Shown here: positions 9,249 through 18,619 of the stretch, piece after piece
How the letters are laid out: each line of letters starts with the position of its first letter
Position numbering within the stretch: the stretch's first letter is position 1
NCBI RefSeq assembly: GCF_014836675.1
Contig: NZ_JACSQK010000004.1
Location: 124,001-188,000 of the forward strand
Direction: 5' to 3'
From: Comamonas avium
GTDB lineage: Bacteria > Pseudomonadota > Gammaproteobacteria > Burkholderiales > Burkholderiaceae_C
DNA: 64,000 nt
The notes under the pieces: generated by a model
What the model was told of the DNA's origin: nothing
Seen by the model: the letters and a program-made list of their open reading frames with translations, nothing else
Database searches by the model: none
Made by a program: the position numbers and the translations under genes

Positions 9249-9292
9249 TCTAGGCACCAGCCTCGTGGCAGCACCTTTGCTGCCACCCACTC

Positions 9293-9317
9293 AAACAGGC
9301 ACTCACAGTGCCTGTTT
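9293..9317 (+). terminator. Intrinsic terminator after the HxlR-like gene
   Basis: Stem AAACAGGCACT/AGTGCCTGTTT with a CAC loop and five T residues, 33 bp before the FKBP gene. It probably gives the FKBP gene a separate promoter or partial read-through. Confidence 0.8.
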
Positions 9318-9349
9318 TTATTTGAGAACTCTGAACAAGGAACCCTCCC

Positions 9350-10042
9350 ATGGCACTGACCACCACTGCCTCTGGCCTGCAATACGAAGATACCGTTGTC
9401 GGTGAAGGCGCCGAAGCCATCAGCGGCGCTGATGTAAAGGTGCACTACACAGGCTGGCTCTTTCAAGACGGCCAGCAAGGCGCCAAGTTTGACTCCAGCA
9501 AGGACCGCCGCGAGCCTTTTGAGTTTTCGCTGGACGAAGGCATGGTGATTCGCGGCTGGGATGAGGGCGTGCAAGGCATGAAGGTCGGTGGCAAGCGCAC
9601 CTTGATCATCCCAGCACAACTGGGCTATGGCGCTCAAGGCGCAGGCGGTGTGATCCCTCCTCACGCCACGCTGAAATTTGAAGTGGAACTGCTGTCCACC
9701 AAAGCAGCCCCCGTTTTGCAGATGGAAGACACCGTGGTCGGTGAAGGTGCTGAAGCCACACGCGGCAAGCGCGTCACTGTGCACTACACCGGCTGGCTGT
9801 ACAAAGATGGCCAGCAAGGTGCCAAGTTCGACTCCAGCAAGGACCGCAACGACCCCTTCGTGTTCACCTTGGGCGCCGGCATGGTCATCAAGGGCTGGGA
9901 CCAAGGTGTGCAAGGCATGAAGGTTGGCGGCAAGCGCACGCTGATCATTCCTTCAGAGCTGGGCTATGGTGCCCGCGGCGCTGGCGGTGTGATTCCCCCC
10001 AACGCTACGCTCAAGTTTGATGTGGAGTTGCTGGCCGTCTAA
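9350..10042 (+). CDS. Tandem-domain FKBP-type peptidyl-prolyl cis-trans isomerase
   Basis: FKBP domains catalyse proline isomerisation and assist protein folding. The 230-aa protein consists of two complete FKBP domains head to tail (about residues 5-116 and 120-230). Both have [16 protein letters not shown], [20 protein letters not shown] and [13 protein letters not shown]. By eye the two domains are about three quarters identical, and long DNA stretches are nearly the same, which points to a recent internal duplication. No signal peptide is present, so it is cytoplasmic. Most bacterial family members have one domain of about 115 aa. ATG 9350 has AAGGAA upstream. A strong terminator follows. 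Confidence 0.93.
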   Translation: MALTTTASGLQYEDTVVGEGAEAISGADVKVHYTGWLFQDGQQGAKFDSSKDRREPFEFSLDEGMVIRGWDEGVQGMKVGGKRTLIIPAQLGYGAQGAGGVIPPHATLKFEVELLSTKAAPVLQMEDTVVGEGAEATRGKRVTVHYTGWLYKDGQQGAKFDSSKDRNDPFVFTLGAGMVIKGWDQGVQGMKVGGKRTLIIPSELGYGARGAGGVIPPNATLKFDVELLAV

Positions 10043-10068
10043 GCCCCAGCGATCCATCATTGCCAAGT

Positions 10069-10106
10069 AAAAGCGGCCTGTCTGAGACAGGCCGCTTTTG
10101 TTTTTT
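10069..10106 (+). terminator. Intrinsic terminator after the FKBP gene
   Basis: A 14-bp perfect stem AAAAGCGGCCTGTC (10069-10082) and its complement (10086-10099), with a TGA loop and a T-rich tail. It lies between two convergent genes. Confidence 0.9.
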
Positions 10107-10124
10107 CTGGCATTGCACTCAAAC

Positions 10125-10574
10125 TCAAGCAAACAGCGCCTGCTCCAGAGATACATACGCTTGCTGCCCAACCGCTTCTTTGATTTTGGGCGCCACTGCC
10201 GCCAGTGCTTCATAACCGGTTGCACCTTCCACCGATAAATTAAGACGGAAACCCGACAAGCCCAGCTTGCCCGTCAAGGCCACTGCCAAAGGATAGGCAT
10301 CGCGGTAGCGCTCCTGAGGGGTGCGCAGCTTGGCCAATGCCACTGGTTCCAGCTCGGCTGGCAAGGGCTGCATGGCAGCGAGCAGGCCCGCTTGCTGCAG
10401 GGCATCAATATCTTGCAAAGTCACGCCCAGCCCCTGCGTGGCCTTGAGGACATCTTGCACCGTACGCTGCCCATCAAACAGCAAGTATGCCGAACGTAAC
10501 TTCCCCGCCAACTGCGCGCTGCGTGCCTTAAAAGCTTGCTGACCTTGCTCCGTCTTGATCAAAAGCGCGTTCAT
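10125..10574 (-). CDS. Hypothetical protein, possible winged-helix-like fold
   Basis: I do not recognise a named family. The 149-aa product starts MNALLIKTEQGQQAFKARSA; that ATG at 10574 was chosen over one at 10613 because it begins the conserved-looking sequence and has AAGGGACGAG upstream. The middle (AYLLFDGQRTVQDVLKATQGLGVTLQDIDALQQAGLL) resembles a small helical DNA-binding or regulatory module in which a threshold sentence ends in a Leu-rich helix. The C-terminal half (YRDAYPLAVALTGKLGLSGF) is probably helical. No signal peptide or membrane segment is visible. It is convergent with the FKBP gene and downstream of a divergent gap. Confidence 0.6.
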   Translation of the reverse strand: MNALLIKTEQGQQAFKARSAQLAGKLRSAYLLFDGQRTVQDVLKATQGLGVTLQDIDALQQAGLLAAMQPLPAELEPVALAKLRTPQERYRDAYPLAVALTGKLGLSGFRLNLSVEGATGYEALAAVAPKIKEAVGQQAYVSLEQALFA

Positions 10575-10675
10575 GTGCTCGTCCCTTTGCTTGTTTGAAA
10601 TCAAGCATCGCATACATCATGTGCAGCCAGCATTGGGGCAATCCATGTTGGGAAGGAATCCGTCAGACTATTATC

Positions 10676-10756
10676 TATAGCATTCAACGCTTTATCAGCA
10701 ATGATTTCAGATAGTTTTATATTTGAAACACAAGTGGATCAAGCGATAACAGCTAC
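10676..10756. repeat. Dispersed intergenic palindrome, copy B
   Basis: Central arms TTTCAGATA (10705-10713) and TATTTGAAA (10720-10728) differ from perfect pairing by one wobble. The outer sequences TATAGC...CAACGCTTT and AAGCGATAACAGCTA match the ends of copy A. It overlaps the stop codon of the symporter gene. Confidence 0.5.
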
Positions 10757-12843
10757 TTCTTTTGATATGAATGGGCTGTCAGCATACTCACTGATACCGT
10801 CACGATCACACCCAGAAACACGCCAAATACGCCAGCCGAAATAGGCTGCAGCCCCCACCACAGACCATCTGCCAGCAACATGCTGGGCACCCACTGCTGA
10901 ACCAGTTTTGCGTGTGAAAGCATGTAGTAAAGGGTGATACCCAGCCCTGCCAGCATGCCAAAGACGGCGCCACAGCGCGTCACACCGCGCCAAAAAATTC
11001 CCAGGACCATCGCCGGTACAAATGCAGAAGCTGCCAGAGAAAATGAAGCTGCCACCATCGGCAAAATGTCTGAAGGCCGCTGTCCGGCCACCCAGGCGGC
11101 CAGCAAGGCCACCGCCATCAACACAAATTTCGACAAAATCACCCGCTGCTCTGGTGACGTCCTGCCAGAGCGTTTCTGGAAATTCAGGTCACGCACCAGC
11201 GCGTTGCTGATGGTGAGCAGCAAGCCATCCGCCGTAGACAGCGCCGCAGCCAGCCCCCCGGCAGCCACCAAGCCCGCAATCACATAGGGCAGCCCACCAA
11301 TTTCAGGCGTGGCCAGCATGATGAGGTCGGCGCCCAGACGCAGCTCGCCAAACTGCAAAATCCCGTCGTGGTTCACATCTTCCACAGACAGCAGCGACGC
11401 ATCCACCCGCGCCCACTGGGCAATCCAGCTGGGCAGTTCATCAAAGCGCACACCCACCAAATTGTTCATCACCTCCAGCTTGATGAGGGCCGCCAGGGCC
11501 GGCGCCGACAAGTACAGCACGCCAATAAAGAACAGCGTCCATGCCACCGAGGTGCGCGCGCCCGAAACCGAGGGCACGGTGTAGTAGCGGGTGAGCAAAT
11601 GCGGCAAGCCTGCAGTGCCCAGCATCAGGCAAAACATCAGTGCCAAGAAATTATTACGTTCATCATTGAACTGCTTTTGCTCTTGCTCCGTGCCATCAGG
11701 ATTGCCCCCAAACGGCTGGCTGTGGCGTGGCAAACCCGACAGCGGCTGGGCACGCTCCCGGTACTCCTGCAGTTGCTGGCGCCACTGCTGTTCAGCCGTC
11801 TGTGCGTTGCGCGGCAAATTGGCATATTCACGGCTGGTTGCCACGATTTGCCCCACATCGCTGTTGACCGAGCGCAGGTAGCGGATGCGTTCATGCAACA
11901 CCAGCCGCTCACGCTCCAGGGCCAGAGGCACATCCTGCAGCTTGGCCTCCAGCATATCGGCGCGGTCGCTGTACGCTTGCTGCACAGCCAGTTCTTCGGG
12001 TGATACCAGCAGCCGCTCTTCCAGTTCCGCAATTTTTTGCAGCTGTCCTGCATAGGCCACAGCCGCCACCGGGTTGCCCAGCTGCTTGTACGCGAGCCAC
12101 GACACCGGAATCAAAAATGCCAGCAGAATCACTACGTACTGCGCCACCTGTGTCCAGGTCACCGCACGCATGCCCCCTAAAAAAGAGCACAACAGTACCC
12201 CGCCCAGCCCCAGCATGATGCCAATTTCAAACTGCACCCCCGTCAGGCGAGATGCGATCAGGCCAACGCCATAAATTTGTGCCACTACATAGGTAAATGA
12301 GCACACGATCGAAGCCAGGGCGGCAATGATTCGCGGCCAGTGCCCGCCAAAACGCTGCTGAAAAAAATCTGGCAGGGTGTAGAGATTCATCGCCCGCAAA
12401 TGCGGTGCAACCAGCATGGCCACCAGACAGAATCCCCCGGTCCACCCCAGTAGATAGGCCAGCCCTCCCGGCTGCCCGCTGGAGCCGCCAAACCCTTGCA
12501 GATACAAAGCCCCGGACAAACTGATGAATGAGGCGGCGCTCATCCAGTCTGCAGCGGCGGCCATGCCGTTGTACATGGGAGGAATACGGCGTCCCGCGAC
12601 GTAATACTCATCGGCATCGCTGGTGCGCCCCCACACCCCGATGGCGGCATACACCATGACCGGTATAAACAGAAAGATAGGGCCGATCCAATGGCGCGAG
12701 AGTCCTTGCCGCTCAGCCCAGTACATCAGCAGCAAAAATGCAATCACGCACAGGCAATACAGGCCTACCAGCCGGTGAACACGCCACAAATAGGCACGAG
12801 CGCGAGAAGAAGAGGCGTTGCTAGCGCCGGTCAGAATGGACAT
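10753..12843 (-). CDS. VC_2705-type sodium/solute symporter with EF-hand-like loop
   Basis: This is a member of the sodium:solute symporter (SSS) superfamily, inner membrane, probably importing a monocarboxylate such as acetate with Na+. The 696-aa protein has the family signature around YYVAGRRIPPMYNGMAAAADWMSAASFISLSG and roughly 13-14 membrane segments. A large hydrophilic insertion of about 140 residues (near 275-400) is predicted coiled coil by its Glu/Leu/Arg pattern. A second soluble loop holds a canonical 12-residue EF-hand loop, DVNHDGILQFGE, at residues 489-500. Both features are unusual against the short bacterial SSS carriers. The start overlaps the end of the DUF4212 gene by 23 bp, so the two are co-translated. 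Confidence 0.88.
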   Translation of the reverse strand: MSILTGASNASSSRARAYLWRVHRLVGLYCLCVIAFLLLMYWAERQGLSRHWIGPIFLFIPVMVYAAIGVWGRTSDADEYYVAGRRIPPMYNGMAAAADWMSAASFISLSGALYLQGFGGSSGQPGGLAYLLGWTGGFCLVAMLVAPHLRAMNLYTLPDFFQQRFGGHWPRIIAALASIVCSFTYVVAQIYGVGLIASRLTGVQFEIGIMLGLGGVLLCSFLGGMRAVTWTQVAQYVVILLAFLIPVSWLAYKQLGNPVAAVAYAGQLQKIAELEERLLVSPEELAVQQAYSDRADMLEAKLQDVPLALERERLVLHERIRYLRSVNSDVGQIVATSREYANLPRNAQTAEQQWRQQLQEYRERAQPLSGLPRHSQPFGGNPDGTEQEQKQFNDERNNFLALMFCLMLGTAGLPHLLTRYYTVPSVSGARTSVAWTLFFIGVLYLSAPALAALIKLEVMNNLVGVRFDELPSWIAQWARVDASLLSVEDVNHDGILQFGELRLGADLIMLATPEIGGLPYVIAGLVAAGGLAAALSTADGLLLTISNALVRDLNFQKRSGRTSPEQRVILSKFVLMAVALLAAWVAGQRPSDILPMVAASFSLAASAFVPAMVLGIFWRGVTRCGAVFGMLAGLGITLYYMLSHAKLVQQWVPSMLLADGLWWGLQPISAGVFGVFLGVIVTVSVSMLTAHSYQKK

Positions 12844-13177
12844 GGGGAGTGTGTGTGGCGATCAAATCTTCCTGGCTGTTTTGTGCACCCGTGCGCTCAA
12901 AAGCATCCATCACCACACAGTAAACCAGCACGATCAGCATGAACATCAGGACTGCCCCTTGGGCGGCCATCCAGTAGCCCAGCTGCCAGCCTTGCGCCCA
13001 TGCCTGCAAGTCCCGTGCAAAAAAGCACACACCAAAAGAAAACACCACCCAGACCGCCAGCAAAACTGCCTTGAGCCACAGGTGGTGTGTGTCGTGCAAG
13101 TCGGGTGGCATCTGCCCCCCGCTTACAGAGGTTGACTGAGGCCCGTCATGCATATCGTGTTCAGACAGCTGCATCAC
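12821..13177 (-). CDS. DUF4212 small membrane subunit of a sodium/solute symporter
   Basis: A 118-aa protein with two hydrophobic helices (AVLLAVWVVFSFGVCFF and YWMAAQGAVLMFMLIVLVY). DUF4212 proteins are almost always encoded directly before VC_2705-type SSS carriers and are taken to be their small subunit. The N-terminus is His/Asp-rich (HDMHDGPQ) and the C-terminus contains HTPHVHSD, both possibly metal-binding. It overlaps the carrier gene and begins 15 bp after the ppsA stop, reading away from ppsR, so it may form the first gene of a two-gene operon read in the ppsA direction. Confidence 0.85.
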   Translation of the reverse strand: MMQLSEHDMHDGPQSTSVSGGQMPPDLHDTHHLWLKAVLLAVWVVFSFGVCFFARDLQAWAQGWQLGYWMAAQGAVLMFMLIVLVYCVVMDAFERTGAQNSQEDLIATHTPHVHSDRR

Positions 13178-13192
13178 AGGCCTTTCACTGGT

Positions 13193-15583
13193 TTAGCCAG
13201 CCAGATTTTGCCAGGTGTCGATCACGGTGTCGGGATTGAGCGAAATCGACACAATGCCCTTGTCTGCCAGCCACTTGGCGAAGTCAGGGTGGTCCGAAGG
13301 GCCCTGTCCGCAGATACCCACGTACTTGCCCTTGGCCAGACAAGCGTCAATCGCCAGCTCCAGCATCTTCTTGACCGCAGGATCGCGCTCATCAAAGTCT
13401 TGCGCCAGCAATTCCAGACCCGAGTCACGATCCAGACCCAGCGTCAGCTGCGTCAAGTCGTTGGAGCCGATCGAGAAGCCGTCGAAGAACTCCAGGAACT
13501 CATTGGCCAAAATGGCGTTGGAAGGCACTTCGCACATCATGATCAGCTTGAGCTCGTTCTCACCGCGCTTGAGGCCGTTTTCGCCCAGCATGGTGGTGAC
13601 GCGCTCAGCCTGCTTCAAGGTACGCACGAAAGGAATCATGATCTGCACATTGGTCAGACCCATGTCTTCACGCACGCGGCGCAGGGCTTCGCATTCCATC
13701 TTGAAGGCCTCACCGAAGTCTTCAGAGATGTAACGTGCTGCACCACGGAAACCCAGCATCGGGTTCTCTTCCTCGGGCTCATAGCGGCTGCCACCGATCA
13801 GCTTGCGGTATTCGTTGGACTTGAAGTCCGACATGCGCACGATCACCGGCTTGGGCCAGAACGCTGCAGCAATGGTGGCCACACCTTCAGCAACCTTGTC
13901 TACATAGAACGCACGCGGAGAAGCGTGGCCTCGTGCCACCGATTCCACGGCCTTCTTCAGGTCAGGATCCACCGCTGGGTAGTCCAAAATAGCCTTGGGG
14001 TGCACACCAATGTTGTTATTGATGATGAACTCCAGACGAGCCAGCCCCACGCCCTGGTTGGGCAACTGTGCAAAGTCAAAGGCCAGCTGGGGGTTGCCCA
14101 CGTTCATCATGATCTTGGTGCTGATCTCAGGCATTTCGCCGCGCACCACTTCAGTCACTTCGGTTTCGATCAAACCGTCATAGATCTTGCCGGTATCGCC
14201 TTCAGAGCAAGACACGGTCACCAAGGTGCCGTCCTTCAAGCGGGCAGTGGCATCACCACAGCCCACAACAGCAGGAATCCCCAGTTCACGCGCAATGATC
14301 GCCGCGTGGCAGGTACGGCCACCGCGGTTGGTCACGATGGCGGCAGCACGCTTCATCACGGGCTCCCAGTTGGGGTCCGTCATGTCGGTCACCAGCACGT
14401 CGCCAGCCTGTACCTGGTCCATCTGCGCAATGTCAGACACCAGACGCACGCGGCCAGTACCAATCTTTTGGCCAATGGCGCGGCCTTCGGCCAGCACATT
14501 GCCTGTGCCCTTGAGTTTGTAACGCAACTCAGCCTGACCCTTGGCCTGGCTTTTCACGGTTTCAGGGCGGGCTTGCAGGATGTAAAGATGACCGTCGGTG
14601 CCGTCTTTGCCCCACTCAATGTCCATGGGACGGCCATAGTGCTCTTCAATGACCAGCGCGTACTTGGCCAGTTCTTGCACGTCAGCATCGGTCAGCGAAT
14701 AACGGTTGCGCAATTCGGGAGCCACGTCCGTGGTCTTGACCAGCTTGCCCGAAGCGGCTTTTTCTTCCGGTGTAGAGAACACCATCTGAATCAGCTTGGA
14801 GCCCAGGTTGCGGCGGATCAGCGCGTTATTGCCAGCCTTGAGCATGGGCTTGTGCACGTAGAACTCATCGGGGTTCACGGCACCTTGCACCACGGTTTCG
14901 CCCAGGCCATAGCTGGAAGTGATGAACACCACGTCTTCAAAGCCAGATTCGGTGTCGATGGTGAACATCACGCCAGCTGCGCCCAGGTCAGAGCGCACCA
15001 TGCGCTGCACACCTGCAGACAGGGCGACCACATCGTGTTCAAAGCCCTTGTGCACGCGGTACGAGATGGCGCGGTCGTTGTACAGCGAGGCAAACACTTC
15101 CTTCATCTTGTGCAGCACATCTTCAATGCCCACCACGTTCAGGAAAGTTTCTTGCTGACCGGCAAACGAGGCATCGGGCAAGTCTTCTGCAGTGGCTGAA
15201 GAGCGCACCGCAAACGAAGCCGCTTCATTGCCACCGTGCAGTGTGATGAAAGCGGCGCGGATAGCGGCTTCCAGATCTGCAGGGAAAGGCTGGGCTTCCA
15301 CCAGCGCACGGATTTCTGCACCCACCTGAGCCAGTGCACGCACGTCTTCAACATCCAGTGCTGCCAGCTTGGCCGAGATTTTGTCAGCCAGCCCTTCAAA
15401 AGCCAGAAACTGGCGGAAGGCATGGGCGGTGGTGGCAAAGCCCGTAGGCACACGCACGCCCTGTGGCAGTTGGGAAATCATCTCGCCGAGGGAGGCGTTT
15501 TTACCGCCAACAACCTCAACGTCGCTCATGCGCAAGTTTTCGAAAGGAACGACCAAAGCGGCCGCTTCAAATCGGTTAGACAT
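13193..15583 (-). CDS. ppsA: Phosphoenolpyruvate synthase
   Basis: PpsA converts pyruvate, ATP and water to PEP, AMP and phosphate, which lets cells grow gluconeogenically on lactate or pyruvate. The 796-aa protein has the N-terminal ATP-grasp-like domain ([11 protein letters not shown]), the phosphohistidine swivelling domain with [21 protein letters not shown] (catalytic His, preceded by the Thr that PpsR modifies) and the C-terminal PEP/pyruvate TIM barrel ([28 protein letters not shown]). Length matches the family. It is divergent from ppsR with a 217-bp shared promoter region. The DUF4212/symporter pair downstream might supply its carbon substrate, which is an inference. Confidence 0.97.
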   Translation of the reverse strand: MSNRFEAAALVVPFENLRMSDVEVVGGKNASLGEMISQLPQGVRVPTGFATTAHAFRQFLAFEGLADKISAKLAALDVEDVRALAQVGAEIRALVEAQPFPADLEAAIRAAFITLHGGNEAASFAVRSSATAEDLPDASFAGQQETFLNVVGIEDVLHKMKEVFASLYNDRAISYRVHKGFEHDVVALSAGVQRMVRSDLGAAGVMFTIDTESGFEDVVFITSSYGLGETVVQGAVNPDEFYVHKPMLKAGNNALIRRNLGSKLIQMVFSTPEEKAASGKLVKTTDVAPELRNRYSLTDADVQELAKYALVIEEHYGRPMDIEWGKDGTDGHLYILQARPETVKSQAKGQAELRYKLKGTGNVLAEGRAIGQKIGTGRVRLVSDIAQMDQVQAGDVLVTDMTDPNWEPVMKRAAAIVTNRGGRTCHAAIIARELGIPAVVGCGDATARLKDGTLVTVSCSEGDTGKIYDGLIETEVTEVVRGEMPEISTKIMMNVGNPQLAFDFAQLPNQGVGLARLEFIINNNIGVHPKAILDYPAVDPDLKKAVESVARGHASPRAFYVDKVAEGVATIAAAFWPKPVIVRMSDFKSNEYRKLIGGSRYEPEEENPMLGFRGAARYISEDFGEAFKMECEALRRVREDMGLTNVQIMIPFVRTLKQAERVTTMLGENGLKRGENELKLIMMCEVPSNAILANEFLEFFDGFSIGSNDLTQLTLGLDRDSGLELLAQDFDERDPAVKKMLELAIDACLAKGKYVGICGQGPSDHPDFAKWLADKGIVSISLNPDTVIDTWQNLAG

Positions 15584-15800
15584 GGGAAGGCTCCAAAGTT
15601 AAAAACCGGACGCTCCAGCAGCCTGCCCAACAAGCACGCTCACTGGTGATCTCACATGTTTTCGACGACAACTTGGATGTTCTGGTTGTCGGTCATCGAT
15701 CAGCATGCGAGCGAAATTGGGAATAATGGGCGCTATTGTAGGCCCGGTCGGAGTTTTTCACCGTAACACCGGGGTTTGATTTAAATGGAATTGCTTACCC

Positions 15801-16634
15801 ATGCACACGCGCACCGTATTCGTTATTTCTGATGGCACCGGGATCACCGCCGAGACTTTTGGTACGGCTTTGATGACCCAGTTTGACATCAAGCCACGCA
15901 TCGTGCGCATTCCCTTTGTAGATACGGTAGACAAGGCCCATCAGGCGGTGCGCCAGATCAACCACACAGGCGAAGTGGAAGGCAAAAAGCCGATTGTCTT
16001 TAGCACTTTGGTCAATCAGGAAGTGGTGACAGTGATTGCCGATCACTGCAAAGGCTTGCTGATGGACATGTTTGGCACCTTTGTACAGCCGCTGGAAGAA
16101 GAGCTGGGCATGAAAAGCCAGCACCGTGTGGGCCGCTTCAGTGATATCAGCCAGAGCAAGGAATATCTGGACCGCATGGAGGCCATTAACTACACGCTGG
16201 CCCACGATGACGGTCAGACCAACCATGACCTGACGGGCGCAGACGTGGTGCTGGTTGGTGTGAGCCGCTCGGGCAAGACCCCCACCAGCCTGTATCTGGC
16301 CATGCAATTTGGTCTTAAAGTAGCCAATTACCCGCTGATTCCTGAAGACTTTGAGCGCAAAAAGCTGCCTCCAGCGCTGGAGCCCATCAAGAAAAAGCTG
16401 TTTGGCCTGACGATTGACCCCGTCCGGCTGTCTACCATACGCAACGAGCGCCGTCCCAACTCACGCTACGCCAGTCTGGAAAACTGTCGCAGCGAAGTGC
16501 ATGAAGCCGAAGCCATGATGCGCCGCGCAGGTGTCAGCTGGCTGTCCACCACCACCAAATCCATCGAAGAAATTTCGACCACCATCTTGCAAGAGGTGCT
16601 GCCCCACCGCCTGGGCATGGGCATGCACGGCTGA
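15801..16634 (+). CDS. ppsR: PEP synthase regulatory kinase/pyrophosphorylase PpsR
   Basis: This DUF299 bifunctional enzyme switches PpsA off by ADP-dependent phosphorylation of a Thr next to the catalytic His and switches it on again by Pi-dependent dephosphorylation. The 277-aa protein begins [17 protein letters not shown] and has the P-loop-like [15 protein letters not shown] motif, then the conserved [11 protein letters not shown] segment. It faces ppsA across a 217-bp gap, an arrangement that by itself predicts the role. No strong ribosome site is visible before ATG 15801. An imperfect terminator follows. Confidence 0.96.
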   Translation: MHTRTVFVISDGTGITAETFGTALMTQFDIKPRIVRIPFVDTVDKAHQAVRQINHTGEVEGKKPIVFSTLVNQEVVTVIADHCKGLLMDMFGTFVQPLEEELGMKSQHRVGRFSDISQSKEYLDRMEAINYTLAHDDGQTNHDLTGADVVLVGVSRSGKTPTSLYLAMQFGLKVANYPLIPEDFERKKLPPALEPIKKKLFGLTIDPVRLSTIRNERRPNSRYASLENCRSEVHEAEAMMRRAGVSWLSTTTKSIEEISTTILQEVLPHRLGMGMHG

Positions 16635-16695
16635 GCACGAGCCTCGATACATCGCTGTTGAGCAAGCAGCTTTTCGTTCAAAAAACCGCCAAATT

Positions 16696-16738
16696 AGCTT
16701 CTACCCCTTACTGCGTAAAGGCTAGAAGCTTTTTTTTC
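16696..16738 (+). terminator. Terminator after ppsR
   Basis: Imperfect stem AGCTTCTAcCCCTTAC / GTAAAGGcTAGAAGCT with a TGC loop and eight T residues. Its arms resemble the dispersed palindrome family. hmuV ends on the other strand just beyond. Confidence 0.75.
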
Positions 16739-16742
16739 GCGT

Positions 16743-17564
16743 TCATGCCGCCGCTGCAGGCGCTGCGCCAAACACATACTGCTGCACACCATCTTGCATG
16801 AGCAGCAACTCTCCACGCACCCCCCACACTTGCTCAATGCACTGAGGTGTCAGCACATCCTGGCACCGCCCCATGAGGACGGCCTGCCCGCCCCCCGGTA
16901 CCACCACCACATCGTGGGCATAACGCAGTGCCAGATTCAGGTCATGCAGCACGGCCACCACCCCAAAGCCCTGGTCGGCACGCTGGCGCAGCAACTGCAT
17001 GCAGGCATGCTGGTGCTGCAAATCCAAAGCCGCCGTGGGCTCATCGAGCAACAGCCAGCGCGCGCTGCCGTCGGGCAAAGGGTGCCACGCCTGAGCCAGC
17101 GCCCTTGCCAGATGCACTCTGGCACGCTCGCCACCTGACAAGGTAGCCACCTCCCGGTCTGCCAGATGCATCACACCCGTGGCTTGCATGGCGCACTGCA
17201 CGACGTGTGCTTCGTCCGCTTTGGGGTGATGGCGGTGCGGGTAGCGCCCCATCTCCACCACCTCCTGGCTGGTAAAGCTGAATGCCACCTGCGTGTCTTG
17301 CGCCATGAACGCCATGTGCTGGGCCAAAACGGCTGCCGGCCATTGCTGCAGCGCACGCCCTTTGAATACAACACGGCCTGCCGAGGGCTTACGCAATCCC
17401 ACCAAGATGGACATCAGGCTGCTTTTACCAGCCCCGTTAGGCCCCAAGATGGCAGTAAAACGCCCAGACTGCACGCTGGCATGCACCTGTGCCAGGGTAT
17501 CGCCCTGCGCGTGTGCAGTGACCTGCAGGTGCTCGCAGCACAAACTGTTCACGGCATCGGTCAT
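16743..17564 (-). CDS. hmuV: Heme ABC transporter ATP-binding protein HmuV
   Basis: This is the ATPase that powers heme import across the inner membrane. The 273-aa protein has Walker A GPNGAGKSS, Q-loop AFMAQDTQ, signature LSGGERARVHLARAL, Walker B WLLLDEPTAALD and the H-loop His in AVLHDLNLAL. The start codon overlaps the stop of hmuU (ATGA), so translation is coupled. It is the last gene of the hmuRSTUV operon. Confidence 0.96.
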   Translation of the reverse strand: MTDAVNSLCCEHLQVTAHAQGDTLAQVHASVQSGRFTAILGPNGAGKSSLMSILVGLRKPSAGRVVFKGRALQQWPAAVLAQHMAFMAQDTQVAFSFTSQEVVEMGRYPHRHHPKADEAHVVQCAMQATGVMHLADREVATLSGGERARVHLARALAQAWHPLPDGSARWLLLDEPTAALDLQHQHACMQLLRQRADQGFGVVAVLHDLNLALRYAHDVVVVPGGGQAVLMGRCQDVLTPQCIEQVWGVRGELLLMQDGVQQYVFGAAPAAAA

Positions 17565-18619
17565 AACTTGTTCCTGAACTGGCGCAGCATCAGCAAAAAC
17601 AGGGGTACTCCAATAAAAGCCGTCAGCACACCCAATGGCATTTCTGCCGGCTGCACGACCGTGCGCGCCACCGCATCAGCCACCAGCACCAAGCTGGCCC
17701 CCAGCAAGGCAGAGCCTGGCAATACCAAGCGATGATCCGGCCCTGCCACCAGGCGCACCCAATGCGGTGCCACCAACCCAATAAAACCAATTACGCCGGT
17801 GGCAGATGTGACCGATCCCACTGCCAGCGCAGTCACCACAATGGCATAGCGTTTGGTGCGCTCCACGGGCACCCCCAGCAACTGCGCCTGCGCTTCACCC
17901 AGAGCAATGGCGTTGAGCGGGCGGGCCAGTGCCATGGCCGCCACGGTACACAGCGCAACCACACAGCCCACCAGCCAGACAGTCGCCCAGCGCGCATGGC
18001 CCAAGCTGCCCATCAGCCACAGCTGCACGTTGCGCAATTGCTCGTCATTGGAGATATAGCTCAGGAACCCCAGGCCAGCACCTGCCAGCGCATTCACGGC
18101 AATGCCTGCCAGCAGCATCAACCCCACACGCGTGCCGCCAGACGATTGCGCCAGCCCATAAATCAGCAGCGTTACCGCCGCCCCTCCGATGAACGCGCTG
18201 ACGGCCAGCGTCCAGCTTCCGAGGGTGAATCCCAAAGAGGCAAACCACAGCGGTCCCAGCACAATGGCGCAAGCTGCTGCCAGCGCTGCACCACCACTGA
18301 CCCCGATCAAACCGGGGTCTGCCAGAGGATTGCGGAACATGCCCTGCATCAACGCCCCCGCCAGGCCCAGACCTGCACCTGCCACCAGCCCAAGCAGGAG
18401 ACGTGGCAGGCGAATGTTCATGAAGACCAGATGCTCGGTGCTGGACGTGCTGCCCCCCAGTAGCCCATTGCACAGCACAGAGAGCAACTGAGAGGGAGCA
18501 ATCGCGTAAGCGCCCTGTGTGCTCCCCAGAATCAATGCCAGCAACGTCACTACAACCCCACCGCCAATGACCACCTGAGGATGCAGGCGGCCACTGGGCA
18601 AGCGCCAGAACGATGTCAT
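17561..18619 (-). CDS. hmuU: Heme ABC transporter permease HmuU
   Basis: A FecCD-family permease of 352 aa with about ten membrane helices, typical of siderophore and heme importers. The motifs GAGLGLAGALMQGMFRNPLADPGLIGVSGGA and GFIGLVAPHWVRLVAGPDHR are characteristic of the family; the second holds the helix that couples to the ATPase. It overlaps both hmuT (18616-18619) and hmuV by four bases, which argues for equal translation of the transporter parts. Confidence 0.96.
   Translation of the reverse strand: MTSFWRLPSGRLHPQVVIGGGVVVTLLALILGSTQGAYAIAPSQLLSVLCNGLLGGSTSSTEHLVFMNIRLPRLLLGLVAGAGLGLAGALMQGMFRNPLADPGLIGVSGGAALAAACAIVLGPLWFASLGFTLGSWTLAVSAFIGGAAVTLLIYGLAQSSGGTRVGLMLLAGIAVNALAGAGLGFLSYISNDEQLRNVQLWLMGSLGHARWATVWLVGCVVALCTVAAMALARPLNAIALGEAQAQLLGVPVERTKRYAIVVTALAVGSVTSATGVIGFIGLVAPHWVRLVAGPDHRLVLPGSALLGASLVLVADAVARTVVQPAEMPLGVLTAFIGVPLFLLMLRQFRNKL

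Noticed and set aside
13148..15199. 683-codon open frame antisense to ppsA
   Set aside because: Mirror of a GC-rich core gene, with no family similarity and opposite to a certain enzyme.
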